A stretch of DNA of 64,000 nucleotides from Adiantum capillus-veneris (GCA_014529385.2 CM043955.1:154281140-154345139); one strand, 5' to 3'; counted from the stretch's first letter, positions 33,529 to 46,029 are shown. Notes: generated by a model not told the origin, from the letters alone. Translations and numbers: made by a program.

Positions 33529-34776
33529 CTCCATGTGCTATTGTCATAGAACTCTTGGATATCTTCCACATGTTCTGTCCAAAAGTGGTGACGTAGCCAG
33601 CATCATCAAGTAAACCTTGCTGATCAAGCTCTTTGTAATTGCGGGAACATGTCTCACATTCTTCAGCGTGAAAGAAGAGCCATTCTGAAACTTCAATTCA
33701 ACATCTCCAACACCTAAGATCTCACATGTGTGCCCATTTCCTAGCCGAACATGATCTTTAGTGGTCACATAAGAGGTAAACCACTCCTTGTTTGGAGACG
33801 CATGAAGTGATGCCCCTGAGTCTATAATCCAGTCACTCAGTGCATTTCCATCAGATGCTGTAAGAAGAGCTGAGTCCATTGTATTCTTCAAGAAGTAGAT
33901 GTCTCCTGACACTAGATTGTCATCCTCTGCAACAGTGTTTGTCACATTTATTTCTTGAATCTTCACTGAGGACTTGTTCTTCTCACCATGGTCTTCATCT
34001 TTCTCTTTGCCTTTTTCTGCTTTCCATTCTTTGCAGTCTCTTTTCATGTGACCCTTCTTGCCACAATGGTAGCATTCTATGTCACTCTTGCCTTTAGCAC
34101 TGCGAGACTTGCTATGAGACTGATTTCTCTTTCCACCTTTGTACTTTTCTTTGGTCCTTCCCATGAAAACTAAGGCTGTTCCTTTGCCTTTGTCCATTGT
34201 CTTTCTATTGGTTTCTTCAGTAAGCAGACTTCCTTCTACACCTGCTGTGTTCAAACCATCTGGAGGTGCAGAATTACTCAAAGCTGTGCGAAAAGTGTCC
34301 CAACTTTTCGTCAATGTGATCAACAGGAACATAGCTCTAACAAGTTCATCAAACTTGACACCTTAGGCTGACAACTGACTGTAGATGGTGTTGAATTCAT
34401 TCAGATGATTGGACATAGGTGTCCCTTCTTTCATCTTCAAGTCAACAAGATTCTTAAGCCAGTATACCTGTGAAGCTCCACTCTGCTTCTCATAAAGATC
34501 ACTCAGCTTTAACCATGCTTGATAAGCCGACATCTCCTCTGCTACATTGAAGTAAACGCTTTCTGCCAAAGTCAGCATAATGGTAGAAAGTGCCAATTCA
34601 TCCATTTCGCTCCATTCATCTTCGTCCATATCTTCTGGTTTTATCCCCTTGAGCTTTATAGGTTTTATTTGCTTCTTTTGTACCAACACGTGCCAAATCT
34701 TCTTCTTCCACAACGGGAAATTGGTTCCATCCAGCTTCTTGATATTGTAAAGAGCAGTGTCCTATGATACAGCCAT
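33529..34776 (-). pseudogene. Copia gag and protease
   Basis: The ATG at 34774-34776 is followed after four codons by a TAG. The gag domain (DGTNFPLWKKKIWHVL, AYQAWLKLSDLYEKQ, HLNEFNTIYSQL) is broken by another stop near 34363. It continues with LLITLTKSWDTFRTAL and the zinc knuckle CYHCGKKGHMKRDC (about 34030-34075), then the protease active site WIIDSGASLHASP (about 33790-33830), FTLKNVRHVPAITKSLIS, and a one-base frameshift near 33620. The gene ends at the chromovirus insertion, and integrase resumes at 25796. Confidence 0.92.
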
Positions 34777-35849
34777 AGCTACGCTTCACAGTAGTTTACT
34801 TTCCTGGGAAAAATTCGGCAGAGTTTTCCCTGTAAACTGACCTCTAAACCAATATCAACCTGTCAAATGAACCAAGAAAGCTTCAGATTCTGCGGAAATT
34901 TCGGCAGAGTCTCCTTTGTAAAATGGCTCTGGTGTACTCAAAAATAGACCAAAAACAGCTCAAAAAACCACAGTCTCTCTAACACTGTAAGCTGTGGGTA
35001 AACCTGTCCTGCACCTGTACTGTCTCTCACTGTCCTGTAAGCATAGACTGCGACAATGCATCAACGGCAGTAAAGCAAAGATGCAATCCCAACTGTCTAA
35101 CTCACAGTCAATACATCCTAGCTGCCTATCTAAGGGTGCTCGAGGGATCGCTCCAAGACCTGTATCACCGAAAGGATCTCAACATTCGAGAATCCCTCAG
35201 ATCAATAAAACCTCACTCGACCCTCAACAAAGGCTGCAGTAAATCTGACAATACATAGACTTCCCACAAAATCATACATCCACAAATTTCCCACTATATG
35301 TTGTAACCGCTGCGGCAGTTGTTTGCTGCGTGACTCACAGCCAGCAAACCCTCGATAGACATACATCATCTCTGACAATACATCCCATGTGGAAGTACCT
35401 ACAATGTCAGGATGAAATCTGGAATATCAAGCAGCAAACACAAGCTACCTGATGAACTAGTGGATGTCGCCTACAGTCTCTGTGTAGATGCGCCCTTGTC
35501 GTATGTGACACGCCTCCAAGAACTGTGAGTCGTCCTTCGATGTGTAGACAGCTACAAATCAACACTCTGGGAGTGTCGATATCCTCAGCACCTGCAGTCG
35601 TAGGCCAAAACCCCAAATTTGCAGAGTCGGATCTGCACCCGCTGAGACCACGTAGTTGAAAATGGCATGCGCAGAACTTTGTCGAAGCCGAACGGTGGCC
35701 GAGATGACCTCAGAATGAAATTCTGAGAACACCAAGCCCTTCGAGTTCTCCCACAAGATTTGGGGCCATGTCTTCGCCTGTGGAATCTCACTCCAATCTG
35801 AGCAGGTGACTATGGCTACCTGCAAATGCTGCCCCGAGCCTCGATCTGA
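34777..35849 (-). other. Copia leader, about 1.07 kb
   Basis: This lies between the primer site and gag. It is long for a Copia leader. Scattered short frames on the minus strand are not supported as genes. Confidence 0.6.
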
Positions 35850-35861
35850 GCTCTGATACCA
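35850..35861 (-). other. Primer binding site of the Copia element (tRNA-Met)
   Basis: The minus strand TGGTATCAGAGC begins two bases after the LTR end. Confidence 0.93.
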
Positions 35862-35863
35862 GT

Positions 35864-36055
35864 TGAAGGAGTACAAGCGGAAGTGCGACGCGAGAGAGAG
35901 TGCGAGAAGAAGAGCACGACGATATGGTGAACTCGCTCTACTATAATGTGTAGAGCATAGTGAGTTCTTATTAGGTTTTTACAAAAGAATATGTGTACAT
36001 ACCTGGCGGCCCACCCACTTACCTGGGCGACCACATTGGGCTTTATACCCCAACA
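35864..36055 (-). repeat. Copia 5' LTR
   Basis: This 192-bp copy differs from 3002-3193 at about seven positions. The right-hand duplication CCAAG follows at 36056-36060. Confidence 0.94.
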
Positions 36056-39000
36056 CCAAGTCCTTGGGTTGCTATTGTTTCTTGCCAGTAGCCAACCTCA
36101 TCAAAATTGATGATGAACGCTGAGAACTTGAGAATAACATGTAGAAACTAAAACTAGTCGCAACATGCCTTTCATCGTATGAAGCAAACTCCAAACCAAA
36201 AAGGTAACCGATCTAGTTGTGTCGCTTTGTGCTAACGTATGCACTTAACATATCCTTTAGCATCGTTTACTAATGTATGCGCTTAGCATATCCTTTAGTA
36301 CTAAATAGAATGCTTGTAAACTGTCTATCCAACGCGCGATGATAGCAGAGAATAAGAGTGAGGTGCTTCCCCAATCAATTAAAAACAGTCTTTCGTGACT
36401 GACGATAACCGACGACTAACCAAGTGAGGTTCCAATCGAGTACTTGATGTGAATTTGAGCGAAGTAAACTCATAGAGTTTTGATCATCCAATCGCCAGAC
36501 ACCCATACTAAACCATTATCGTATATGGTTGGGTGTGAAATCCACTAGAGAGGTTGAAGTGCAAACGTTTGCAGAAACAATAAAGTCCATGAAGTTTCAT
36601 GCCGCTCCTAACAAATCTATGTTAAACACTAGGGCCCATAACACCTAGTGTGCATGCATTTAACACAAACAAATTTGAACCGCCATTTCATGATGAGACT
36701 TTCCATGGTACCGACGTGAAAGCCGTGCAATATAAGTTGGGCCATAATAGAATGTGAAAACGCAGTCACAGCTAGGTTCCAACCGTGAGACATTCTCATT
36801 AACATAGCATACTTGACTATACGTAGAAACAACCACCCGTTACTTGGTTGTTGCATAGCACTTGTAATCTCAAAAAGTCTGTACTTAGTACCCGACAATT
36901 TTTTGCCATTGAAATTATTCCTGATACGGTTTTCTCCAAATGGTCTAATAAACGGATCAACCAGCACGTAGGGACTTCGTTGCGACACATCAGTAGGAAT
37001 TAGGCATGAGTGTCAGTCCCAGAGACTCATATTTTCCACATGTGGAATATGTCTCAAGAAGGATGGCAGGGAAAGCGACATCCATCAAGCACAAACTGTA
37101 CTTGTGTGTGGAGGTAACTAAGAGACTCCGTGATGTGAGTGAGAGGGACCCTCGTTATCATTTCTCCACACTGGCTAAACCGAACTCCTTGAGTTCCTAG
37201 ACCATGTTGTGTCCCATGTGACAACATGTGCCAAAGAGAACCGTACCATGTAGGTCTATAATATTTTCAACAAGATTCAAACCCATTACGATACCTTGAT
37301 GAACAAGAAAGGGAGAAAATAACAATATTTTCTCAAATTCTATGCTCTCGTCCATGACCTTGTCACTTGGCTAAAGAGCAAGCTGGATGAAATCCTTCTA
37401 GCTCAAACATCCCGGTTACATAACGCAAATAAACTTAATTGGAAAGTAATGTAAATCAAAAAACATGTACTTACCAACAAGGTGGAAATTACCCGATACT
37501 TATCCGAAAGGCAAGTACAACCCTCAACCTAAGCACTAAAATTAGAGATTAATGAAGATAAAGAAATTGAACTTGTAACCCTTGGTGTTGCCGTGGCAAT
37601 CCAAACCCCTTGGTAAAAGGTTGGAAAGAACCTTTTGACTATCCCTTGGCAGATAGTGTTTCTTGAAAAACAAAGTGTGAAGGTGTCCAAAAATAACCAT
37701 CAACACGTAGTGTGTGATTTAGTAATCACATATGTGGTCATAATACAAAACTGTGCTTCTATATGCACGCCTAGTGCTATAGAGAAAACGGAAGATCCAT
37801 GCAGGGTGGAACACCTAGATCTTATGGACAACCATTATGTCTCAACTGTTTGCTGCCTCTAGACTCCATGGTATAGAGCAACTAATGTGAGTTTAAGAGT
37901 ATCAAAAACTCAACTCAATTTTGGCACTAAAAAACATGAAGTGCTAATAGAACCCCCAAAACATGTGTAATGCCAAGACTCTTGCTTCGTCATTAACATC
38001 GATGGGAACTCCACAGGGTAGATCTGTTCAAACTGGAGGACAATCACCTAGGAACTGTCAACATTTGGGTCCTACCCTAGGTCTAACAATGGCTCTTAAC
38101 CTTTGGGGCTCATAGCCCTTATGACAATAACAAATTAGTGTTCAATCGACAAGCCGACGAAGACTAATTTGGGTGACGTCTTTGCCACTTTCTAGCTGAG
38201 AGATAGAGCACCTTGGCTCAAGCTGACTCATGAGCAAAACATGTGTCAAAAGCTTCTTAGAAAGTTTTCATTATTCTTTGAGAGAAATAAGAAAGAGAGC
38301 ATGTTGGGCTAAGGAAAGTTCCTTAAGTTGTTGGAGTATGTATTCAATCTGCGTGCTCTTACGCATCTTATGCCTAGCTTGCAGCTTATCTTATAAGTAT
38401 GCAACAATCTGCATGTATGACGCTCTCGTCACGAGAGGTAACACAGAGCATGAGTCACATCTTGACCCATTGATCTTGTAGGGTCCGTGACTGTACAAGG
38501 ATGACTTAAATAGGGCACTTTGGCTGTGAAATAAGTCCTAGATTTAGGTTCCTTTTAGTGTTGTTGTGTGTTGACAAAAACCAAAAATCATGTTAAACAA
38601 TTCATCACTTATCTTGTCCTTGACAGAGTTGCTAGTGTGATAGTGGAAGTGTAATTCATGATGTGGTAGAATTGAATCCACCTAGCTAGCATGCCTTGCA
38701 TGCAGAATTGTAAGCCCTTTCCGAGAGTGATGGCCTCAACCGTGAGAGCCAAAACAAAAGTGCATTGCATAGTAGCGTGTACTTCTAGGGAGACATCCTA
38801 ACTTGATGTTTCCACACAGAAAATGGGAGCAGATATCCATATTTGACTAGTTCCACAAACGTGTATATCAGTGCCCTTGATTTGAATTCAATGGTTTGTA
38901 TCGATATACATGTTAGAAGCCTTGCTTCATGGGAAACTGGCCAAGCACTTTGCTTTTCACAAAATACAATATTTTCCAAAATGTGAAAACATGGAAAAAC

Positions 39001-40690
39001 AAGCAAAACTTAAAATTGTATAACCTGATCATCCCGTTGTAGCCAGCTGTCTTGAAATTTTGAAGGACAAACTCACTAGACGATGGTTCATAGCCATAGC
39101 TGCTGCGTGAGAGAGAGTTGTCGGATATATCATTTACACCCTCGTTGCATGTAATGAAATAACACGCAAAACAACTGACAAATTCCTCCAAGTTTTTATG
39201 CCCATAGCATAAACCAGACAGGATAATCTCAATGCAAGATGCCAACCTGGAAGCCTTGCTTCCCTTAAGAACTTATGGAGTTTTGGAGAGCTCGTAGACC
39301 TAAAGGATATTTATGCTAACAAATAGATGTCATAGCAAAAGAAAGTCGACCGTGTTGATCATTCACAAAAAATAAGACCTTGTCTACTTGTAGATCTACT
39401 GGAAAAACAAAATTATATGTGCAAAGTATGTGCATCTCATACATACTAGAGTCTATGAATGATATCTGTGATCTATCGTAGATGCCCATTGCATACCATA
39501 GTTATCAAGCACATGTGCAATAAACAAATATCAATTGCGTACCTCATGAAGTACACCTACCAATGAATCATGCCATCGTAAGAATTGAATGGGTTGCAAT
39601 CAAGGTTCAATAGATGCTCGACTTTCATGTGCTGCCAAGGGCCTTGCTCGATTTGCAAGCAAGTTGGAAGCTTGAGAGCAACTTCAAGGCTCTAGTGGTG
39701 TTACACAAACCATACCCATGAGCATCTTTGTACTAGCCTTGCTCCCATGGAATCCCATTGGATGAATTCATGTCGGCATGCTTTGTACGGTCGTACATGT
39801 ATACTTACAAAGCATCAAGCTGGTATGCCAATAACATAGCAAAAACTAAGGAATCAATCATTGCATGCGCATAAAGAAGCCGTGCTCTAGAATGACATCT
39901 GAAGAATGAAAGAAAACCTTGCTATGTTGAAATGCCTGGGTTGTTACACCCATAACAAGCCATGCTTGTAATCAATTACGATAACGACCCCATCTGCAGA
40001 AGCCATGCTTGTGCCATGATGCAACATGATATAGAGGAAAATAACAAACAAAATGAAAGTTTATTGCCGATCTCAGAAGTACGTTGGAGCAACTTGCCGT
40101 AGTGAAGACATGGTCTTTGCAAACAGGCGTCCAATCCATGGAACTTTATGCGATAGAGGTTGGTCATCACCCTTGGCAACACCCGTGCTTGATGAGCTTA
40201 AACTTCCAGAGGCTTGCCTGCATGCCCTTGCATGTTCGCGGCCTTTGGCGCGAGTACCTTAGGTGGGAGGGGCCCCTAATATGGCCCCTTGGGCACATTA
40301 GGGCGCCCAACAATTTTAAATAAAATGTGAACTCAACTCCCTGTAGTGATGGTGACAAAGAATAGAGCGCGAGAGAGAAAGGTTGACATGCAGACCGCCA
40401 CAGGGCTTCATGGCCACTGCGTCCCTCATGAAAAAGAAACCTCAGGCCAGCATGAATCCATAGAGCCTGGCCATGTGGAATTTGGAGCAGGTCATGTCGA
40501 CTGCAATTTCCTTCACAAAACCTCGTGCCCACGTTGCGGGTCGTGGCAGCTTCAACTTCCTTGGCTCTGCAAGGACCGCTTCCCACAGCCATGCACCCCG
40601 ACTTTGCATGCCATGCCCACAACCTTCCGACTTACCTCCTCCATGGCCTTCCTCCAAACATGAATCATGCTTTACCATGCAAATATTTAC

Positions 40691-40693
<3 letters not shown>

Positions 40694-40753
<60 letters not shown>
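40694..40753. repeat. (GA)n microsatellite, 60 bp
   Basis: An uninterrupted GA dinucleotide run. In E2 orientation it is a CT tract within the leader, about 50 bp after the LTR. Frames read across it are artefacts. Confidence 0.98.
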
Positions 40754-40756
<3 letters not shown>

Positions 40757-40788
40757 TCCATAGCTCCCTGCTTCCTTCTCTCCACCTT

Positions 40789-40800
40789 GCTCGGATTCCA
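40789..40800 (-). other. Candidate primer binding site of E2
   Basis: On the minus strand TGGAATCCGAGC lies one base after the LTR end. The leading TGG pairs with a tRNA CCA end, as required. I cannot name the tRNA. Confidence 0.4.
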
Positions 40801-40801
40801 G

Positions 40802-40943
40802 TGAAATGCCCCTGGGGAACTGCCTTGAACCATCCTCCACCCAACCACCCTTTCATAGCCCCTTGGCTTCCAGGATCCCTTCCCCACTAGGCAACCGGTC
40901 CTTGTCCAGGTCCTTGACCTCCAGGGTGGCCCTTGGCCTGACA
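40802..40943 (-). repeat. 5' LTR of E2 (142 bp)
   Basis: It has TG...CA ends and matches 2467-2614. LINE A resumes immediately after, overlapping the TTTGC duplication. Confidence 0.75.
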
Positions 40944-41510
40944 TTTGCTACAAGATTCCTCACTAGACTCCCAAGTGAATGAAGCTTTTGTACAATGACA
41001 ATGTACTACGGCTTGGGAGGAATCCGGAGGGTCACGCTTCATACATTACAGCACCCATATTTCCTCCAACTACAAGACCGTTCTTCATTGAAAGAGGAAA
41101 TCTTACTTAACCTTACATGCTCGAGCCTATCCCCTTGTTAGTGATTTTCACTATTGCAATCATTCCGCTTACCTCCCACTCCCTTTGATGCAAGACATGG
41201 TGTTGGGGCAATGGAGAAGAGTCAAAGCGATTGTGCACATTATGCTCACTGCAAGTTTGATAGTCTAAGTACCACACACTACTAGAGTTCTCAGCTTTTG
41301 GTCACATCCAAACTTGCCTCCCTCACACTTTTAGCCATACCTTCCACCTACAAACTTTCCTCTCCCAACCACATTGTGGGCTCTCCATTGCAACTCTCAT
41401 CACCACAATTTGGGAGCATCGAGAGTCACTCATTGGCCACACACATACTAAATCACATGTAACTTTGGTCCCATAGGTCATATTTGACCTCCTATCGCCC
41501 ACTTAATGCT
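40944..41510 (+). pseudogene. LINE A, piece 2: ORF2 C terminus and 3' UTR
   Basis: The sequence resumes the LINE at the point equivalent to 63645 (GACTCCCAAGTGAATGAAGC), continuing through the zinc-finger region (TGTGCACATTATGCTCACTG) with indels and stops. The 3' UTR after about 41320 matches, in inverted orientation, that of LINE B, including GGTCCCATAGGTCATATTTG (41468-41487 region). Confidence 0.82.
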
Positions 41511-41654
41511 AGAGAGAGAGAGAGAGAGAGAGAAGATAAGGAAGAGAGGCAAAGAGAGAGAGAGAGAGAAGGATCCATAGAGAGAGGTAGAGAGAGAGAG
41601 AGGGAGGAAAGAGCAGATGAGAGAGAGACATAGAGAGAGAGAGAGAAAGATAGA
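41511..41654. repeat. GA-rich imperfect microsatellite between two LINE 3' ends
   Basis: About 140 bp of GA repeats with interruptions, ending in GATA repeats near 41650. It separates the converging 3' ends of LINE A (left, +) and LINE B (right, -). Confidence 0.9.
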
Positions 41655-41753
41655 TAGATAGTTCTATTATCATCCTCAAAGGTCAAATATGACCTATGGG
41701 ACCAAATGAACATGTCACGTGGTGTGAGTGGAGGCCATGAGTGACTCTTGATG

Positions 41754-44700
41754 CTAAAAAATAGCTAAAATGAGCGTCACAATAGAGAGTCCACATTGTG
41801 GTTGTGAGAGGAAGAAATATAGGGAGAGCTCATGGCTGAATATATGGGGAAAAGAGGACCTAATGTGGTCAAAATCTGAGCACTCAAGTAGTGTGTGGTA
41901 CTCACTCTCTCGTACTTGACAAGGGAATAAGGTGCAAAGTTGATGAGACTCCTCGCAAGTGCCCCAACGTCCTATCTCATAGTGTAGAGAATGGGAGCTA
42001 AGACGAATGGAGGCAATGGTGCAGATCGCACTCAATGGGATGGGCTCAAGGATCTAGGGATGCGGTTACCTCGTTCGGAGAAGAAAAGAGATTTTTCAGA
42101 GAAGAAAAGAGATTTATAGTTTGGGGCAATGTGTGTGGTGTAATGGCTGAAGCGAGAACCTCCGGATTTCTCCCAAGCCGTGATACATTGACGTTGTAAG
42201 AAGGCCTCATTAACTTGGGAGTCGATCGAGGCATCCTTGACCAAGTGACATGCATCCCATCTTCCAAACCATTTCTTGATGTCAAGCATCCACCCCGAAC
42301 TTAGTATTTTGCTCTTGCATGTCTTTTGGACCATTTGACTTGCTTCATATGCGATTCTAGGAAGTCGATACAAAGGGCTATGTTATGCCTTAAGCATGTA
42401 CTCCACAAACCTTTGCATGCCCAAGACCTCAATGGAAAGCGATCCAGACTCAAGAAGTAAGAGCATGTAGGGTGTTTGTGTCTTTACTTGGAGAAAGTTG
42501 GTGACAAAACACTTTTAGACATTCTCAAACTCTTTCCAAGTAGACTTTCCAATGCTACCACCCCACACCTCCACTCCATAGAGAACCACTGGTGTCCCCA
42601 ATGTGTCAAAGAGATAATTTTTGAGAGCCCAACACCTGATCTCTCCGGCTTGCACATGTTCTCAAATGCATAGTAAGCCCTCTTTTCGGCTTCCAAGCGA
42701 CGCATTGCGCAATCCTTCCATTTATGATTGGATGGAACCTCAAGGCCAAGGTACTTGAAGCTATATACCACTTCAAGTTTTTCATTGTTTAATACAATGC
42801 ATGGATTTTTGTCATTGAGGGTCTTTACAAGCATAACCTTGGTTTTGGATCCATTCACAATCAGCCTACTATGTAGGCAAAAGCGTTCCAAGACACTCAT
42901 AAGCTTTTGTGCATCTTCTAAGGTATGTGCCAAGAGCACTACATCATCGTCATAAAGCAAAAGCATGATCATCGCATTTCCAATCTTAACCTCCTCTATG
43001 CCTTCTTGTTGCATAAAATCAAGCACCATGCATTTCAATTCATCAATGAGTAGCCCAAAGAGGGTTGGGAAAGTGGGCATCCTTGTTTGACACCAATGGT
43101 GCTTGCAAAAAATTCTGAAATTCCATCTCCCATATGTAGTCAACATGTCACTTTTTGGTATATGCGAAAGACTGCATGCATAAATTCTCTTGGCACTTGA
43201 AGGCTTTGCATACATCTCCAAAGATTTCCTTGTGGTACCATGTCAAAATCTTTCTTGAAATCCACAAAGTAACAATAAAACTCTTTTCCTTTCAATCGAG
43301 ATGCTTCCATAAGAACTCGAAGAGTGACAAGGTGATCAATAGTGCTATGATGCTTTCAAAAACCTGCTTGGCCAAGCATATATTTGTCGTTCTTTTCAGC
43401 CCATTCGCTTATCTTCATTTTCATGATACATCCAAATAACTTTTCCATCAAAGAACCAACCTTTATAGTGTGATAGTTGTTCACATTGTTTACATATCCT
43501 CCTTTGTGCAAAGGTTTGATCCAATTTGCACTCCAATCATGAGGCATGACATGCTGAAGCGAAAGGTTAAACATATCGTGTATCCAATATTGTGTTTTCT
43601 TGCTTGACCATTTAATCATTTCAACCTTGACACCTTGAAGGTCCCCTGCTTTGCGAGTAGCAAGTTTCTCAAGTACGCAGCATACATCTTCAATGGTAAA
43701 GAAGGGAGGCATAAACGGAAGGGAGCTACAACACTCCATCTTATCAACAGTGGGTTTCTCACAGAGGTTCTTGCAATGAGTATACATATCCTCAAGAGTT
43801 AAGTCACCAAAGCTCTCAACACGCTTGCCTTTTAGATTTTGCCAAAACTTGCCACATGCATGTGCTTTCTCTTGCACTAAAAGAAGTTGTTTTTTGACTT
43901 CCAACCTTCTCTTCTTTTTTTGAACAAGTGCTTTGTATGTGTGTGAACGTTCCAAGTAAGCTTCCTTGTCTTTTCTTGCGTCCAACCTTAGCAAGTGTTT
44001 TTGGGCTTGACTACATTCCATGTCAAACCATTTCTTCTTAGTGCTACCCTTCTTAGACCTTTTGCAAGATATGTGTTTCACCGAAAATCATTCCTTCACA
44101 CAAAAGCAAATTACTTCTTTGAAAACTTTCCACTTGCATTCTAATGTTGGGCTCTCTTGATGGTCTATCATGCTTAACATTTGGTCCACCATATCAGCAT
44201 GTATAAGTGCTCGTTTGAAGTCTAGATGTAGGTATGAATGATCCACATCATGATTGGAGGCTACATGCTCGGGTCTGTTATACTTGAGGTCAATACATAA
44301 CATCCTATAATCCAATTCTGGATTCCATTCACCAAGTGTAAAGCTTTGTATGCATTCTAGAGTGGATTTTGGAAACAACATATAGTCAATCACGCTATCA
44401 CCATTGTGCTTTCTACATGTAAAGTCATTGGTGCCTTGCCATAAAGATACACCATTTGCAATGAGCATTCCGGTACTATTGCACATATGTAGAAGTGACT
44501 TTCCATAGTGATCCACTTCTTTTGCATCATTAAAACTTCAATTATACATGTATGAGTCATCCATTCTTCTTGAGACATGCAGCATGTCGACTTGTTGTGT
44601 GTCATGTTGTAACATATTTGTGCGAGCCTTCATGTCTCCAAAGACAATGACTTCACCCTAGTCCTTGTAATAAGAAATTTCTTCCTCTATTTCAACAAAG

Positions 44701-45102
44701 GGCTGATCTCTATCCATATCCAAGCAAGCATAAAAGTTATAGTCATAGTGAGGAATGTAGAAACCAGCCACAAACATGACTTGACCATTTGGTGGCCTGA
44801 TTTTCAGCCATAAGTAATGTTTAGACTTATCGCCTTTGACAATGGAAACATCTTTCAAACCCTTTTTGATCATACATGCTACACCTCCTTGGCCTCTACG
44901 TTGCTTTGCATTTTTGGCCCACATCAAAGAATGCACATTGTATTTGTCAAATCCAAGAATTCGTTGCGCATTATGCTCCCATGATTTGATAAGAAATATC
45001 ACATCCGAGTCATTGGTAAGCTCATCAATGCCAATTCCCAGATTCCATGGATACCTGTTACAATTCCAAAAGCTTATTTGCAAGTGTAAATTGGTTGTGT
45101 CC
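41754..45102 (-). pseudogene. LINE B ORF2: endonuclease-reverse transcriptase, decayed
   Basis: This would nick target DNA and copy the RNA. The AP-like endonuclease begins ISFWNCNRYPWN (about 45060) and has FLIKSWEHN, FVAGFYIPHYD and IVFGDM (44660). RT regions include HYTIKVGSLMEKLFGCI, GQAGF then a stop, YFVDFKKDFD, GVKQGCPLS and LLLYDDDVVLLAHT. The catalytic YADD of LINE C is YDDD. The C-terminal zinc region CTLFPCQVRESEYHTLLEC is at 41860-41940. A seven-codon tandem duplication (KSLFFSE twice, about 42076-42116) is unique to this copy. Frames change at least six times. Confidence 0.88.
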
Positions 45103-46029
45103 CTATTTGTTGGGTGGACTTGCATCCTCCTCAAGTGACTTTTCTTCTTGAGATGACACCTTAACCTTCTTGCTTCTTTCCTCATATGCTTTGCGACATA
45201 CATTTTGTTGCATAAGAGTGCAATCCTCATATACACTACAACCCGTTCCTTTGAGGTAGATCCAACTATTGTCAAGGATAATCTTTCTCTTTACCTCATC
45301 AGCCATGGTACATACAATAGGTCTTTCTCTTGAGCGAGGGACTCCTTGTTTTCCAACTCGATGTGCACCATAATCCATGATTCCAGACATGCCAAAGTAT
45401 GTAGCAAAAAACTCTTCAATAGCAACCGCAAGAGATTGGGGTGTTTCCATGCTTTCCTCCTTGATTCCAAGAATGACGATGTTCTTTGAGCGTTTTTGCC
45501 GTTCTTGCAATTCTTGAGTGTCCACATTCTCTACATTCTTTGCTTGGACAATGGCTTGTGTGATAGGAGATGTAGAAACCACGTTATCCTTACATATATC
45601 AGCCCATGGTTTGGATGCATTTCTCATCTCACATACATCATGTCATATTGTATCTATCGTTTCCTCTTTCAATACATGATCACTCTCAACTTTGCTCAAG
45701 CGCTCTTTCAATACCTTCATGTTGACAAGAGAGCGCTTACATTTCTGAACTTCATTCTCAAGGTGCATCAAGCGTGTTTTTTGCATTTCAAGAACCTTCC
45801 TGACGTGCTCATTCTCCACAAGAACTCTTAAAGTGCCATTCTCCATTGCAAGTGCGCGCAGCCCTTCACCTTGCTTGTTGACGATTTCTTGTAATGATAC
45901 CAAGTAAGCCATGATCATTGCTTCCATTGTTGTAGACAATGTGGTTGGATTAGCATCCAAATTCCTTGGAGATTTTGCATCATTCTTCATGGCAAGTGTG
46001 GATTTTCCACCCTTGCGAGTTTTGTCTGA
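45103..46029 (-). pseudogene. LINE B ORF1: coiled-coil RNA-binding protein, one stop
   Basis: The ATG at 46027-46029 gives MSDKTRKGGKSTL, matching LINE C ORF1 MSSGTRKGP. A coiled coil (LVSLQEIVNKQGE, ENGTLRVL, VLKERLSKVESDHVL) is followed by an in-frame TGA at 45643-45645. Then comes the RNA-binding region (SKNIVILGIKEE, AHRVGKQG, RPIVCTMADEVKRKIIL) to the TAG at 45103-45105. LINE C has the same architecture without the stop. Confidence 0.88.

Larger units (their letters stand above)
3002..36055 (-). mobile_element. Ty1/Copia element with 192-bp LTRs, split by two later insertions
   Basis: Identical-length LTRs (3002-3193 and 35864-36055, both 192 bp, 7 differences by my count) are flanked by a perfect 5-bp duplication CCAAG (2997-3001 and 36056-36060). 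A primer site matching initiator tRNA-Met and a polypurine tract are in the right places. Gene order on the minus strand is gag, protease, integrase, RT, RNase H, which is the Copia order. The giant Gypsy (4353-24128) sits in its RT and a chromovirus (25797-33528) sits between protease and integrase. Its own length without these is about 5.5 kb, normal for Copia. Confidence 0.93.
36056..40801 (-). other. E2 internal sequence, 5' arm (non-coding)
   Basis: About 4.7 kb contain no gene I can support. The longest minus-strand frame (36629-36988, 119 codons) has no motif I know. The arm contains a 38-bp unit repeated twice at 36232-36298 (CTAAYGTATGCRCTTARCAT and onward), an imperfect palindrome at 37022-37055 centred on TTCCACATGTGGAA, and a (GA)n tract at 40694-40753 near the primer site. 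It is consistent with the non-coding interior of a LARD-type element. Confidence 0.55.
2467..40943 (-). mobile_element. E2: non-coding (LARD-like) LTR element, split by a Copia insertion
   Basis: Two direct repeats with TG...CA ends (2467-2614 and 40802-40943) bound this segment. They are flanked by 5-bp duplications, CTTGC at 2462-2466 and TTTGC at 40944-40948 (4 of 5 match). LINE homology is continuous across the two flanks. Read on the minus strand, a TGG-starting primer-site candidate follows the right LTR and a G-rich polypurine run precedes the left one. Once the nested Copia is removed, its own sequence is about 5.4 kb with no recognisable gag or pol, so it is probably non-autonomous. 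Confidence 0.72.

Noticed and set aside
35850-35861. tRNA gene fragments suggested by tRNA-complementary words
   Set aside because: The matches are 12-18 bp directly next to LTR ends, so they are primer binding sites and not tRNA genes. I saw no tRNA cloverleaf, rRNA or CRISPR-like array in the window.
36629-36988. 119-codon minus frame in the E2 interior
   Set aside because: No domain and no upstream or downstream continuation. It is compatible with chance in about 4.7 kb.
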